DNA of 64,000 nucleotides, taken from Ephemerocybe angulata (taxonomy: Eukaryota; Basidiomycota; Agaricomycetes; Agaricales; Psathyrellaceae). Positions within the stretch are counted from its first letter, which is position 1, and each line of letters starts with the position of its first letter. Location: positions 434,001 to 498,000 of the forward strand of contig JAACJK010000225.1 in NCBI GenBank assembly GCA_013368325.1, in the 5' to 3' direction. The notes beneath the pieces are model-generated. The model saw only the letters and a program-made list of their open reading frames with translations. It had not been told where the DNA came from and did no database searches. This document shows positions 43,730 to 56,224 of the stretch, piece by piece. The position numbers and the translations under genes are program-made.

Positions 43730-46700
43730 CTACACATCCAGCAGTTGTGATACAGCGTTGTATTTAGCGAACTCTGTAGAGCTTTTGGCATCTAACGAGT
43801 CTAGCCGTGCTATCTCGTCTCGTAGCTCCCCCGACATCTCCTGCAGTATTTTATCCTCCGGAAACCAGCGAAGAATTAATAATCCTCTCAGGGTGGTTAC
43901 CCTTGAGAGCATAACGTACACTCCTTGCTGTTTGGCTGATGCAAGATCAACTATAGCGCGTTCGAGTGTCCGTCCTTGGCTTTTGTAGTCGGTGTACGAG
44001 TACGCCGGCACTAAGGGTAATTGCTGCCTTGAAAAGGTCTTGGACACCGTGTTGCGGAGCCGAGTAGGGTATTTAATGCTGGTTTTTGATGGAAATATGG
44101 GCACGACTCCTGGGTCTAGATTAGGGGCGTGGACGAGCGTGGACGTAGGTATCTTGACGTAGGCAACTGTTGCGTACCGACGTCCCTCCAGTTCGTCGTA
44201 TCGGATGCCGCATATAGTGCCTTCGGATCCGTTTACTACTTTGTATTGGATAGATACGTTTTCTGTTATCATTACTTTCATACCTATAAACATTGGGAGC
44301 TGACCCAGGACGTCTTTGGTGGATTTGGATGGCAAGGACCACAGCAAGAGAGCTGCCTTTCGGCTGACCGGTTCCGCTCTGATTGTGTCTTTCGAGTAAT
44401 ATAACGCTATGGGTTCGGACTGTCGGTTGGCGTGCGCGGAAAGCATTATGGTGTTCAGTAGATCCCTGATCATTCTGTTGCCCACGATCGTTGGCGCATT
44501 TTCGAAGGCTTTAATGGTGTGCGGTTCAGTTCGAGCTACGAATTCGAAATCGCGGCGGCGTAAGTGCTCGACGACCGTTAGGCCATCGACCTTGGTTTGT
44601 TTCCCCGTGTTATCGATGCATTGTCTGCTCCTGATTACGGACAATAGTTTCGACAGAAGTTTGTCTCCTTCGTGGCGCTTCGTTTGCCTGAGAATAGTAA
44701 CCTGCGTGATTTGTCGCCAGAGGTAAGCTCCAGATATGGCGTCTAGCCCGACACTGCTTCTTGTTTCGACGAACGAGGGGTTCCTCACAAGTTTGTATGC
44801 GTAGACTGGAGATTGTTTGGGTGGAGCTAGTTGGAAAAAGTCGCCTAGGAAGATGACGTTGATGCCACCAAATATGCGGAGACAGTTAGACGGGTGGTCA
44901 CTTTGCGATAGTTGGAGTTTGGAAGATATGGAGGCCAAGAATGGTGCGGATATCATGGATACCTCGTCGATGAACAAGTACTTTACCCCGCTCCATTCCG
45001 AGCTCAATTGTTTGACTAGGGTGGACATTTTCTTGTGATTGGACCCTATCGATAGCAATGAGTGTAACGTGTTGCCGCCTATTAGGGACGCTGCTATACC
45101 CGTGAACGCCCCTATTCTGACCTCTGATTCGCGGTTGGCAAGCTTGAAAAACTCGATTATGGACTCGATTAAGTAGGACTTTCCCGTACCACCTTCTCCT
45201 CCGATGTACATGAGTAGCTGAGGCCCGTTAGAGATCGCGTGGTTGGTGATCGTCCGATACGCTCTGTACTGTTCGATGTTACTTATCAGTTGTCGCTTGA
45301 TAGCTAACGCGTGTGCGGAGGCTTTGAGGCACGACGGTGCCATCTTGACTTGAGGCCCGGTCGGGGTAGAGTCCAGGTGGACCGCTTCCACGGACACTAT
45401 ATCCGTCGTGGGAACTATCAGTCGGGCACGTTTCCGCTTTCTCGTCGTTTTGGTTTGTTTGCCATCATCTTCTCTTGCTCGCTTTCTCCCCTTTGCTTTC
45501 ATCATATATCGTCGTTGTTTAGCCATCCGACTCGACTCTTCGTCTGCATCTTCGTCGGTAGGGGTCGGCGCGCCTGCAGTATCGTATGCTCCTCCGTGAG
45601 CTTCGGAGGCAGCGAGCGGAGGGAAACACTGCTGGACCGCCCAAGACGATCCCGGCCCAAGCAGGTCTTCGAGGTAGTGAGATATTCTAGTATGAGTGCT
45701 CGTATCTCTCGCATTTTCGGGTGGCTCTAACGCTGCTGCATAGATATTTGAGTCTGCGACAGGTTCGTCGCTATCCAGGTCGGGCATAAGGTCCATATCG
45801 ATTAGTGCTATTTCTGACAGCGTCTTTCTCTTTCCGCGCGGACGGTCGTCTCTGGCTTGCCGGCCTTCTGCCACCACGCCCATATTTTCGACTATTTTGA
45901 GATCGGTTGGCGACAGTCTGTGTAGCAGTTCCTCGGCTTGGGGTTTCCAGGACGGTTGGGTTGGTACGATGTCTGAAGGTACTCTCCAAGGTGAGAATAA
46001 TATGCATATATCTCGTGCCCACGCTTCCTGCTCGCTCTCTGAGCCGTGTCTTCTTTGGATTGCTGGTCCTAATAGCACAGGAATTACGTGCAGTCGCCTT
46101 AGTCCAAGTCCATGCGACTTGTACTGAGGATGTTTGGAAGACGAGAACACTCCTGATTCCCCTTTCTTTCGAGTCGTTCTTCTAGTTGATGCAATGTGAT
46201 TGTACAGTCCCATTGACTCGAACGGTTCGTTTGCGGGGCGAAAGATGTAATCCAGGAGGGAGTTGGATGCTACGATCTCGTCCTTTTCCGCCGACATGGC
46301 TAGTCGGAGGTCGTCTATGCCTTGTGAGGTTTGTTCTTCGCTAATATTGAAAGCAGGATTGATTGTCTCTTCTCTGGTGATGTAGCGTAGCACCTCCGCC
46401 CAGTTAATGGCTTGGAACCGCTCGCTGGTGTAGCATTCACCTCCTCCTAGTACGTAGCTCATCACCTGTGGGTGTGATAGCTCCTGACGACCCAGCATGC
46501 TATTGATGGCTATGGTCACAGCCTTTTTAGGGTCGGACACGCCGTTCGAAGGCAGGATCACATTTCGTTCTTCGCCTTGACGAATGGCGTATGCTAGTGC
46601 GGTGAGTCCCGCATGCATAGAGAGAGGCGCCTTGGTAATGTAGTCTGTGACGTAGTACATGAATGCTTTGGCGTCTCCTCCGGAACCAATAAACTTTATA

Positions 46701-49700
46701 TCCGTGTTGCATTTCATGAGAAAGGTGACGGTAGGGTTGTAATGTGTCATGTTAGGGTGAGTCCGTTTCACTATCACCGCTCCAGTATTTGTATTGACTG
46801 TGGTTTCGTCTATAACGGTTCCGTCCATGCCGAACCTGCAGTTCTCGGGTACCCTCGCTTCGCCCGTTTTGAGGTACTTCCAACAGGATCCGTTGTGTTT
46901 ATGCCAGTTGAAACGGGTCAGTAAATCATCTACGTGGTCCTTCATCTCGAGCATAAATTCTGATTGGCTGAGGTTCGTTACTTTAGGATCTATTTTGCTG
47001 GCTGGGTGCGGGTCTCGGGGTGCTATGGTCTCTGCGTCGTTTTCACCTGGAAGTCTGTTTTCTACGGACCTAGAACCGATGAACCCTGAGCACATAATGG
47101 AATCTACCCATTTTATCAACGCGTTACCATATTCGGAGGATGTCTTGAGAGTGTCCGCCAGAGTTTCGGGAGGAAGATGGTCTTTCAACCACAGCAGCAT
47201 GTGGCAGTGGAGGGTACCTCTGCCTTGCGTCTCCACGGTTCCGTAGTACGCCTCGCAGTGACCGAAAATACCTGGACTGTTGCCCCTCCTACCGTGTCTC
47301 AGAATAATGCGGATGAAGGCTCTCATCATCGCGTCGAAAAATTGCGCGCACGCTACTGGATGTTCCACGGCTGTATGTCCTCTTTCCTTCGTCGTAATAG
47401 ATCTTAACTGCTCCAGTTCGGACGGATGTGCGGGTCGTTTTGCTAGTACACTGACTATAGGGTTATGATAGTCTGAAGGGTTGATAGTGACGAATAGTGT
47501 GGGCGATCCTCGTTGTCCTATGATGGATCTTATCTCATTTCGCATCTTGATTTTTTGGGATACCGTGCCCGGCACTTGTTTGGCTAAAGGTGCTATTGAG
47601 GATAGGACACGGGTGATTTCTATTTCTTCGGTACTGCTTGGCTTGTACATCGGGTCATGTTGAAACTTATGTCTGAGGGCATTTACTTGATTTTTATCCA
47701 ATGCAGCCAACCTATCCACTGTCTTCGTATATCTGTAGTAAGGCACTGCGAACCGAATACTGGTATTTACAGCGCTCTTCCGGATGATGTTGTACACATC
47801 GAAAGCCAGCTGAGGGTCCCGTTCGAACAAAGGGTCCTTCGCCGTCAATAGGTGCTTCAATTGCTGCTCCATTCCTATGACTCGCTTCCTTCGAGGGTCG
47901 TTGAATCCTCCCAAGCCGTACGGATCGGCGTTTGGGTGGGCCCAGCTCAGCCAAGCAGGGTTATTAATGTCGGGTACTGGCTGTGAACCTGATCTAGAGA
48001 ACAAAAACGGTTTGGCCGCTGCGCACCGTTCAGCCGCTTCAAAGGTCATTTCCCTGTAGCTTTGTGGACTATGATCTCCTGAGGTGTATGCTACATTTTC
48101 CATAAGTAAGCCCTCGATTTCATCCATCCTTCCAATATGATCCTCCGTCAGAGATTCCAGAGCTCGATTGATTGGAATGTGCCCTATCGTGGCAGCCGCC
48201 GGTACCCCAGAGTCAGTCGTTCCTTCGAACAAGTTGTTGAGATATTCTGAACTGAATCCTTTGAACCCATCACATTTGGTGTAATGTGGATTGTTGCCAA
48301 CGAGGAATTCGATTAGACGTTTTACTCTAGATTTCCTGACCATTATAGGTGTCAGTGTCTCAATCGTCGCATCGGATGGTACATTTGAGGAGGTTATTAA
48401 AGCGCATAACGTATCCTTAATTTCTGAAGCAGGTGGTGGAAGGGCGGTGCTCGTCCTTGCTACATCTAGAGGAGTTGACACTATGTTGCCTCTCATGTGT
48501 CGCCTTCTTTGCACGAAATTGTCATTACGCGGATCCTTCTCGACACCCTCGAGGGAGAAACGGCACAACAGGCTATTCGTTCTGACCCGGCAGATTAATG
48601 CCTTTTCGAAGACGGACATATTAGCGAATCCTAGCGCTACATCTTCAGGCAATCGCTCTCGAGCGTAGTATAGCCAGTTGCTGAGCGCGAATTTGGGCAT
48701 TTTTCCATTGATCAAGTCGCTTTTGCAGTCTTTGCACACGTTCATGCTCGCCTTGCGCTGACGGTCCTCGAGACCTTCCGGCTCCAGTAGAGCTCCGTCG
48801 TAGGCAGCGATATTGTAGCTTGTCGGGAGTAAATGCGGGGGTACATGGTCGTTCCTGAGTACCTTTAGATCAATCTCGTTCGAATCCAACTTCACTAAAT
48901 CTGGTGCCCTCGCCATGGTACTGCAAACAGCGCATGGCTTTTTCATGAAAGAAGTCAACGCCATTTCTTGCTGCCATTCAGCTATTATTTGTATTTTGGA
49001 GGCGTCATCCAATGGCAGTAGGTGAGCTGTAACATTCTTCGGTTCGGCCCGAGCTTGTGCGCTTTTTCTCTTAATGGGGAGTCTATCTGGAGGATCGATC
49101 GAATGACTTGGCCCCTCATCGTGTGATGGAGCGCAAATGGGGGGGAGGTGTCTCGCGGTTACAGTAGGCATTTGGCAGGGGCGGTTCCTAGCGCGATCCT
49201 CGGAGGAATGTACTCTGTAGCGGCTTGAGAAGGATGCTACCGAGTGTTCGCTTGAGATGACGCTGGGCGGGGGGTTGGGCCGATTCGAATTTAGGGCTGA
49301 CCAGTCCCAGACGCGTGATAGGGCCTCCCAAGGCTTTAGTGCTCGAAGCTTGTCCCTTTTTCTGAACACTAGTAGTGTCGTGTGGCATTTGGGTGTACAC
49401 ACGTGATGCAGTAGATCGCGAGCTACTTCTCTGCTGCTGGTTTTCGCGTTGGGATATAGGCCATGGAATCGGCTTAGGACCTTGAGATCTGGTCCACTTA
49501 TATAGGGGAACACAGCTATGATTTCGCATATTGGGTTGGTTAATATGCTCAACTCCGAGTCCTGTAACCGCGGGTCCTCTCTAGACATGTATTGGGCGAC
49601 TCCATGGTAGTTTACACCTCTCTTCCAGGTGCCAGGATCGACCATGGTCTTTTCGGTGGACAAACTTCCCGAGCCCGACTTAACGATGCTATATAGCGGG

Positions 49701-49768
49701 ACAGCTGTATGGCTTTCGGGAGGTACTGAGATGGTATTAGGCACTGTTGTAATGTCTGGTGTGGGCAT
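43730..49768 (-). mobile_element. Helitron Rep/helicase, 2,012 aa, uninterrupted
   Basis: A single open frame from the ATG at 49768. Around residues 285-420 lie Cys pairs (CAVC, CKDC) and a segment (KMPKFALSNWLYYARERLPE) typical of Helitron N-terminal regions. The Helitron-like N/Rep domain follows, with the HUH nuclease motif near residue 850 (GRGTLHCHMLLWL) and a two-tyrosine motif near 1040 (YYVTDYITKAP). The C-terminal Pif1-family helicase has Walker A GGEGGTGKSY (about 1520), Walker B LFIDEVSMIS (about 1600) and the final YSYTDYKSQGRT ... VMLSRV motifs. It would nick and unwind DNA for rolling-circle-like transposition. All key residues are present and there is no stop codon, so the element may be active. 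Termini (5' TC, 3' hairpin-CTRR) were not identified. Confidence 0.92.
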
Positions 49769-49852
49769 CTCGTTGGTATTGAATTCACTTGATGCAATAG
49801 GCGCTGGTTTATATAGTTATGGTGTTTGGTAGGTGTAGGAGGTTTGCGTCCT

Positions 49853-49895
49853 CAAGTTGGTAAGCACCTCAGCTGAAAGGTGAGCATGTACGACT
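49853..49895. promoter_or_regulatory. Inverted-repeat motif upstream of Helitron gene
   Basis: TAAGCACCTCAGCTGAAAGG at 49861-49880, continuing GTGAGCAT: CACCT and AGGTG half-sites in inverted orientation, about 100 bp before the helicase ATG on the minus strand. Confidence 0.5.
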
Positions 49896-50036
49896 CTATT
49901 GTGGCTGTATTTCGAGACATGACTATGGTACCTTTTCGAAACGGCTGTATTTTGTGTTAAGATGGGGTTATTTACATTCCCCGGCTATCATGCCAATAAG
50001 CGCCCATGACGTACACAGAATGTATTTGTATATTGC

Positions 50037-50056
50037 TTGAGGTGCTTAGCTTGAGG
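50037..50056. promoter_or_regulatory. Motif upstream of ribonucleotide reductase gene
   Basis: TTGAGGTGCTTAGCTTGAGG about 210 bp before the ATG at 50267. The same variant recurs near 59835 (AAGGTGCTTAGCTTGAG). Confidence 0.5.
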
Positions 50057-50266
50057 CTCAGATGAGTAGGTGCTGTGTCAATGATGGTATTTGTCGGGCT
50101 GTTGCAGATGTGATCTCGCTATTTATACGTCGGGGGATGCATCTTAGTATTCTTTCCTTTAGGAGATGGGTGTAGTGGAGGGTATATATACAAGGGTGGG
50201 GGGATGTAGTTCAGGTGCATGTGCTTAGAGCGCCTCCAGAGGCTTTGCCGTCTCCATATTTCGACT

Positions 50267-51419
50267 ATGTCTCATATTTACGGAGTGCCCCCTCCTGCTG
50301 TGGACCCATTGCTCGTTCCTGGGAGCGGGCTGCGCTCGGCGTTGCCTATCCGACTCCCCGAGGTACCTTTGTCTCTTCGCTGTTGTATCCTTACTGAGTG
50401 TTCTTCGCGGGTAGCTGTGGAAGATGTATATAGACGCTAGAGACGCCTTTTGGATGCCCAAGGACATTGACCTCACCACGGACAAGGAACATTGGGCCAC
50501 TACGATGGGGCCTGGAGAGAAGCGGATGGTTTCTAGGATTCTCGCATTTTTCGCGACTGTCGACGGGATAATCGCAGATAACATCGCAGGAAGGCTGTGC
50601 CAGGAGGTGGCTTATACCGAAGTAAAATTCTTTTACGGCTTCCAGGTCGTAATGTGCGTCGTTTTTAGACGCGCATGCTATTTGGGTATTACTGACCGTC
50701 GTGCGAAGGGAGAATATTCACGCGGAGATGTATGCGAAACTCATAGACGCTCTTATTCCTGAAGAGGACGATCAGCAATCCTTGCTGCGGTGGTCTATGG
50801 AGGTCCCTAGTATCGCTTTCAAGAACATTTGGGCAGTGAAGTGGATAATCGACAATACTCGCTCCTTCGCTGAGCGTCTGGTGGCGTTTGTATGCGTTGA
50901 AGGTGTCTTCTTTTCGGCTAGTTTCGCTTCCTTAGCCTGGTTGAAAGAGCAAGGGAAGATGCCGGGGTTGACGCTCTCGAACGATTTGGTCATGAGAGAC
51001 GAGAGGCACCACATCAATTTCGCGTGCTCCTTGCTCGGTCGTCTCAGTTCTCGACCAGTAGCGGGAACTGTCCGCGAGATAGTGCGGGAGGCTGTAGATA
51101 TCGAGTCAGATTTCGTCCTAGGTGAGCCCTCGTGTGGGTTCGACTACATCGACTGACCTCTGGCAGATCTGCTTTCTCGTCAGTCGACAGGCCTTATTCC
51201 GGATGAAATGCTTCAGTACGTTCAGTTCAAAGCCGATAGGCTGTTGGTGAAGATGGGGTATGCGGCTAGTTATGGGGCGCCCAACCCGGTGCGTGTGTCG
51301 TGGTGGTTTAAGTTGTGATAAGTGGCACTCATCAGGTAGCATAGTATGGATATATTACCTCGTTGAACGAGACAAACGAGACGTCCACGCTCGGGACGGA
51401 TGTTTTGGGCGAGGATTGA
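50267..51419 (+). CDS. RNR2: Ribonucleotide reductase small subunit (class I R2)
   Basis: Five exons: 50267-50362, 50415-50653, 50709-51121, 51167-51288, 51345-51419 (314 aa). Junctions restore family signatures, for example RLPE/LWKMYIDARDAFW and FYGFQVV/MENIHAEMY. Metal and radical residues are present: Asp in FFATVDGI, Glu/His/Tyr in MENIHAEMY, Glu in CVEGVFFS, Glu and His in RDERHH. It would supply the tyrosyl-radical subunit for dNTP synthesis. The N-terminus is short for a fungal R2. The C-terminal tail, which normally ends in Phe and docks to R1, here ends VLGED, so pairing with the host R1 may be altered. The acceptor of the last intron is the least certain. It sits beside the Helitron gene, divergently. 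Confidence 0.88.
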
Positions 51420-51689
51420 CTACCGAGAGGTGCTGAACGGTGATAGGGTGTCTGTACCTGTGTTCGGAATCAGCAACCGTATCTCAGTTTATCGTAGGAA
51501 AGGACCGCGCTCGGCATGTAATGACTCTTTGACACGAGTTGTAGGCGGCAATTTGTTCGAATCGGAAATGGATTGTGGGGTCGGATGCGTTGAGGGTACC
51601 GCGTTGACTCGGCAGTGTGTTTGCGTCGAGAGCGTAAAAGAGTGAGTCTGATGGGCGCTGGGTGATGCCTCTGCCCCTAGGTAGAGAGT

Positions 51690-52530
51690 ACAACTTAATG
51701 TGCAAACGAGAGATTAAAAAGTGCAATATATTTTCGGAAGGCTGGAAAGACCCGTGACCGTATTTGGAGAACGTACTGATGAAATTGCGATAGACATACT
51801 CTGAACTACGGTGCGCAGCGTGCGGATCGCGATCATTCTCTGCTCGATTCGGGGGAGGGAGGCCCTGACGATGAGGACATTAGTCCTGAGAGTGCGGCTG
51901 TAGTAGGTGAAGCCACCCATGGGGATGATGTATCTCTCTTGTTCGGTGGATTCGTTGGAATCGTAGGTGGTAGAGCCGTCCTGTATTTACTTCTTGGGCT
52001 CAGTACGGTGATGGTAGCCGTCCAAGAACAAGTATAAGCGCTAGGAAGGATCATATAAACCAGCTTTACGCACTTTGACCAGCACGTGCAACGGAGAACA
52101 TGACCTTGGAAGTATGCCATGCTCTGATACAAGCGACCTTGCAGACCCATGTGGTTCTTGCGAGGAAGCTTTTTGTTCCCCAGCGGTGATAACACCCTCT
52201 AATCTGTGAAGTTTAATCGCAGCGGTGCAATTAAGGTTCTCCTCCTGCTCGAAGACGGAAGAGACTTCAATGGGCTTCCCAATGAGCTCATGATCGATGA
52301 CGACATTGTCGTCGAATAAGACACTGTTGAGCTGGATCTCCGTGAGCTTGTAGCCGAAGTCGACCTTGCCGGCGGTGGAGCCACCGGTATGCTGGTTCTC
52401 CGTGAGATGGGCCCTCTTCTAGCTAGGCCAGCCTTGCAGACTGGGTGTGAGCGAGCACGGGGACGACGGTGCATCGCTTGCCGATGCACTCGAGCTCGCG
52501 GGCTGGTGAATGCCACAGGTATAAATAATA
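51690..52530 (-). pseudogene. Broken uL3 (RPL3) copy, left unit
   Basis: In shifting frames on the minus strand it shows ribosomal protein uL3 blocks in order: CIGKRCTVVPVLAHTQ, GKVDFGYKLTEIQ, GKPIEVSSVFEQEENLNC, LSPLGNKKLPRK, and the later MGGFTYYSRTLRTNVLIV. Frameshifts and stops separate the blocks. The intact uL3 gene is not in the window. Confidence 0.75.
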
Positions 52531-52739
52531 GAGGTGGAAGAGGGTGTGACTACGTGGGGTTCGTTAACTACGGCGCAGAGTCGGAATAGCAAGGGTTACT
52601 CACAGGCGTGCTCTTGCGACGAAGATCCTTAGACAGTGCCTCTTAGCGCGTGCACGAAGACTGCTGCGTTGGTAGAGCAGTAGCGGATTGGGACTCAGGG
52701 ACTTGGGGGATGCCCTGGATGTTAGGTAGGGAGCAGAAC

Positions 52740-52915
52740 ATAATGTGCAGAGGAGAGGGTAGAAAGCATGAAGCTTAAGTTTAGCCTCGACAGTACTCAT
52801 GGACACAGCTTTTTCTTGGGAGATCTGGAAATAACGGTAATTGATTCTGGATACGGTATAGATGAACACGAGCTGGACCTTCTCCAAATCCCAGCGGGTG
52901 GCGTTAACCATGAGG
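52740..52915 (-). pseudogene. uL3 C-terminal fragment
   Basis: A short piece beginning near DLEKVQLVFIYTVSRI, corresponding to the uL3 C-terminal segment before FGxGRFQT. It is followed on its left by the recurring strip around acataatgtgcagaggagag (52738-52757). Confidence 0.55.
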
Positions 52916-53009
52916 TACTTGCGGGTGGCGATGTTAGCCCATGGAGGGGGGTGGCAGTAGTAGATCTAGCCTAGGGGAGGTGGGTGATGCCTATGAAGCT
53001 GAGTAGAGG

Positions 53010-53900
53010 GTCCAACATAATGTGCAGATGAGAGAGTAGAAAGCACGAAAGCTTAAGCTCGGTCTTTGAGAGCAACCATGCATACAGCCTTTTCCTCGGA
53101 AATTTGGAAAGAGTCGTGCCTGATGTTTAAGGTTATTGAGCTGGACTTTCTCCAAAACGTGGTGCGATGCGTTAACCATGAGGAATTTGCTGAACGTGAT
53201 AAGACTCTTTTCGAGTCGGGGGATAGAGCTTTTGACGATGAGGAAGTCGCTCTTGATGATACCTTAATGGGGGAATCCACCCACTGGGGGTTACGGTTTT
53301 CTTGCTCGGTGGATGCGGTTTGACGATGAGGAAATCGTTCATGACGAACCCGTAATGGGGGAAGCTACCCGTGGGGGCAAAGGTCTTCTTGGTTGGTGGA
53401 TGAGTTGGACGCTCCGGCTGGTGACCGTCTAAGGCCTATGATGAGTGCCAGAATTGAGCGTAGAAAACAGCTTTACGCACTTTGACCAGCGTACGCAACG
53501 GATAATATGACCTTGGAAGGATGCCATGCTCCGATACAAGCGACCTTGCGCAGTCCTTGGTGGTTTGCGAGGAAGCTTATTGTTGCCCAATGGTGATAAC
53601 ACCTTCGAATTCGTGACGCTTAATCGCGGCGGTGAAGTCGAAGGTCTCCTCATGCTCGAAGACGGAAGAGACCGGGATCGAGGTCAACCTTGTCGTCGAT
53701 GAAGCCACCTTTAAGCGGGATCTCCATGAGCTTGTAGCTGAAGTCGACCTTGCCGGCGATGGAGCCCCTGCTGTGCTGGATCTTAAATGAGATGGGCCTT
53801 TTTCTGGCTAGACTAGCCTTGCGGACTAGGGTATGAGCGAGCACGGGGACGACTATGCGTTGCTTGCTGGTGCGCTTGAGCTCGCTAACCTATTATATGC
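53010..53900 (-). pseudogene. Broken uL3 (RPL3) copy, second unit
   Basis: Minus-strand blocks [46 protein letters not shown] and a C-terminal piece (HHVLEKVQLNN). There are multiple frameshifts. It is clearly a diverged duplicate of the unit to its left. Confidence 0.7.
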
Positions 53901-54149
53901 CAGGTATAAATGGTAGAGGTGAGAGAGGGCGTGACGCGTCAGGGACTCTCAGTGGAGGTTGCGTACGTATTACCTTCCTGTGCTGGCTGCCTCCGGTCTT
54001 TGATGTAAACGTCTAAGGAGATATTGTGGTCTTTGGTGTATATGTCTGCATATCTGGGGATCGTTAACTCTGGCACAGGTCGCAATAGGATGATCACTCA
54101 CCGTAGTGCTCTCGCACAAAGGTACTTAGCACCTCTTAGATTGCCTTAC

Positions 54150-55180
54150 ACACACTAAGGTTGCTGTGTTGGGAGAGCAGTAGTAGTTCGAGTCCCAGAT
54201 AGCAGAAGGTCGCCCCCCCTAAATAGGGAGTACAACATAATGTGCAGATGAGAGAGTGTAAAGCGCGAATGCCTAAGCCCGGGCCTCGAGGATCTTGAGC
54301 TGGACTTCTCTAAAACATGGTGCCATGCGTTAATCATGAGGAACTTGCGGAGCAATAATGCTTTACTTGATTCGGGGGCGACAAGGACATCGTTTCTAAC
54401 GATGCTGTCGTGGGTGAAGTCACCAGTGGGGGTGTTGGTCTTCTTGGTCGGTGGATGCGTTGGTATCGTCAGTGGTAGAGCCGTCCCTGTATGTTTTCTT
54501 GTTGAGCTCGGTACGGTGTTGGTAATTGTCTACAACCAACGATAAGCGCCAGGAAGGAGCATATAAATTAGCTTTACGCACTGAGACCAGCCCATGCAAC
54601 TGAGAAAGTGACTGTAAGGATGCCATGCCCCGAAACAAGAGACCTTGCGGTGACCCTTGTGGGTCTTGCGAGCAAGCTTATTGGTTCCCCGATGCTGAAT
54701 AATACTCTCGATTCCATGAACCTTGGTCACCGCGAGATGGGGGGGGGGCCGCTGCGTTGGATCTCCATGGGGTGGGCCTTCTTCTGGCCGATGCCAGTCT
54801 TGCGGACCTGGGTGTGAGCGAGGGCACAGACGACGGTGCAGTACTAGCGGATGCGCTCCATTTAGTGAGCCTGGGACTCGCCTCCGTCCTCGTCGTTCTC
54901 GCTGGCGTAGAGGGTGAAGGCTTTCTTCTTGGAGTGGTACCCGTTCTTGTAAAAGTGATGCTTGACTTCGTCTGAGAGATGATTGGCCCAGATGGTTAGG
55001 AAAGTGCGGAGACCGTGGTGTGTCTCAACGTAGCCGAGAAGACCAGCCACATGATGGTGAGGGTATCGTTCTTGATGATCCTGTATCGGTAAGAGGTTCC
55101 GAGAGATTGGAAAGTACGAAAGTTCAAGCCCTGGGCATCGAGAATCTCTAGGCGGGAGGCGGGAACCATGAAGATGCGCA
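54150..55180 (-). pseudogene. Broken uL3 (RPL3) copy, third unit
   Basis: The best-preserved unit: [51 protein letters not shown], then GTNKLARKTHKGHRKVSCFG, GAWHP and ELNKKTYRDGS. Stops and frameshifts interrupt it (for example after EDGGESQAH), so it cannot encode a full protein. Confidence 0.8.
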
Positions 55181-55189
55181 TCTGGTGAT

Positions 55190-55930
55190 GATACTCCTAT
55201 CGGTTTCGGGTATGGAACACTTGCTGAAGAGGGAATCGCTCATGACGATCTCGTGCCGGGGGTACTATTCGTGGGGGGTGACGGTTTCCGTGGTGGTTTC
55301 TGTCTCGGTGTGGTCGTTGGTCTCGCCCATGGTAGAGCTGGTCATGTTGCTCTCCGCGTTGAGCTTGGTAAGGTGCTGGTATCCGTTGCGATCAGACAGA
55401 AGGAGGCGAACATGAGCTCGGGTAGGCCGCGTTCCAGCTCATGTGTTCTTGCGTAGACCTTATGAGACTTGCTATGAAATGGCTTGGTCACCCGGTGGTG
55501 TCCAATACCCTCGGAGCCGAGAATTAGGGTCACTATTTTCTGCAAGATGAGAACGGTCTGGGGATTTGGGCAGCGAGTGAGGGTGCGAGAGACGTCGCAG
55601 ATTCGCGGATGCATTCCATACGGCGATCTTGGTGCTTGACAATCTCGTTTGCATTCTTCCTGGCGTAGCGGGTGTTCAGGGGTACAAGTTCTTGTAGCAG
55701 CGACGCTCGAGTTCGTTTGAGAGATAGGTGGTCCAGGGAGTGGCGAAAGTGTGGGAACAGCGGAAAGTCCCAATGTGTTTCGCAAGGTGGACGTCGATAG
55801 CCTCGACTACTGTGATAGTCGGGTCAGCACGGTCATGGTTGCGAGAAACGTGGACATACCAGCTTGGTGACCCATCATGGTGGCCGTCTGGTGAACGTGC
55901 TTCTTGAAGTTATCCTTGGGGACTACTTAA
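55190..55930 (-). pseudogene. Broken uL3 (RPL3) copy, fourth unit
   Basis: The most diverged unit, starting near KKHVHQTATMMGHQAGM (uL3 N-terminal TATMGYKAGM block) and continuing through degraded versions of HLS-E--RRCYKN, QTVLILQKIVTLILGSEGI, RNGYQHLTKLNAESN and a C-terminal stretch. Stops and frameshifts are frequent. Confidence 0.65.
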
Positions 55931-56224
55931 CCTGTCTGCGGCGAATGGCAGTCCCTTTCTGCGAAGGATACTATAGATCCGAGCTAGGCAGTTTGTAGCT
56001 ATGGTGCCGTATATCGCTGGAACCTGCGGTCGGCGGAGACTCAAGGCGCTTGAAGCTAGGCAAGCCGTTTGCACAGCTATCGCCGTTGGCCGTCGGAGTT
56101 TATGCTAGATTATTAGTCAGCAATAATGTTAAGTGTTTGGGGCGGAGTATTGAGGTTTGCATGCAATCGTTTATTGTGCCACGGGGGTATGGTGCCCTTA
56201 TGTGGTCTGGAGACATTTAGGGTG
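55931..56224. other. Intergenic, no gene seen
   Basis: Contains two related words near 55980-56080 (ctaggcagtttgtagctatg and ctaggcaagccgtttgcaca). Nothing else was recognised. Confidence 0.3.
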
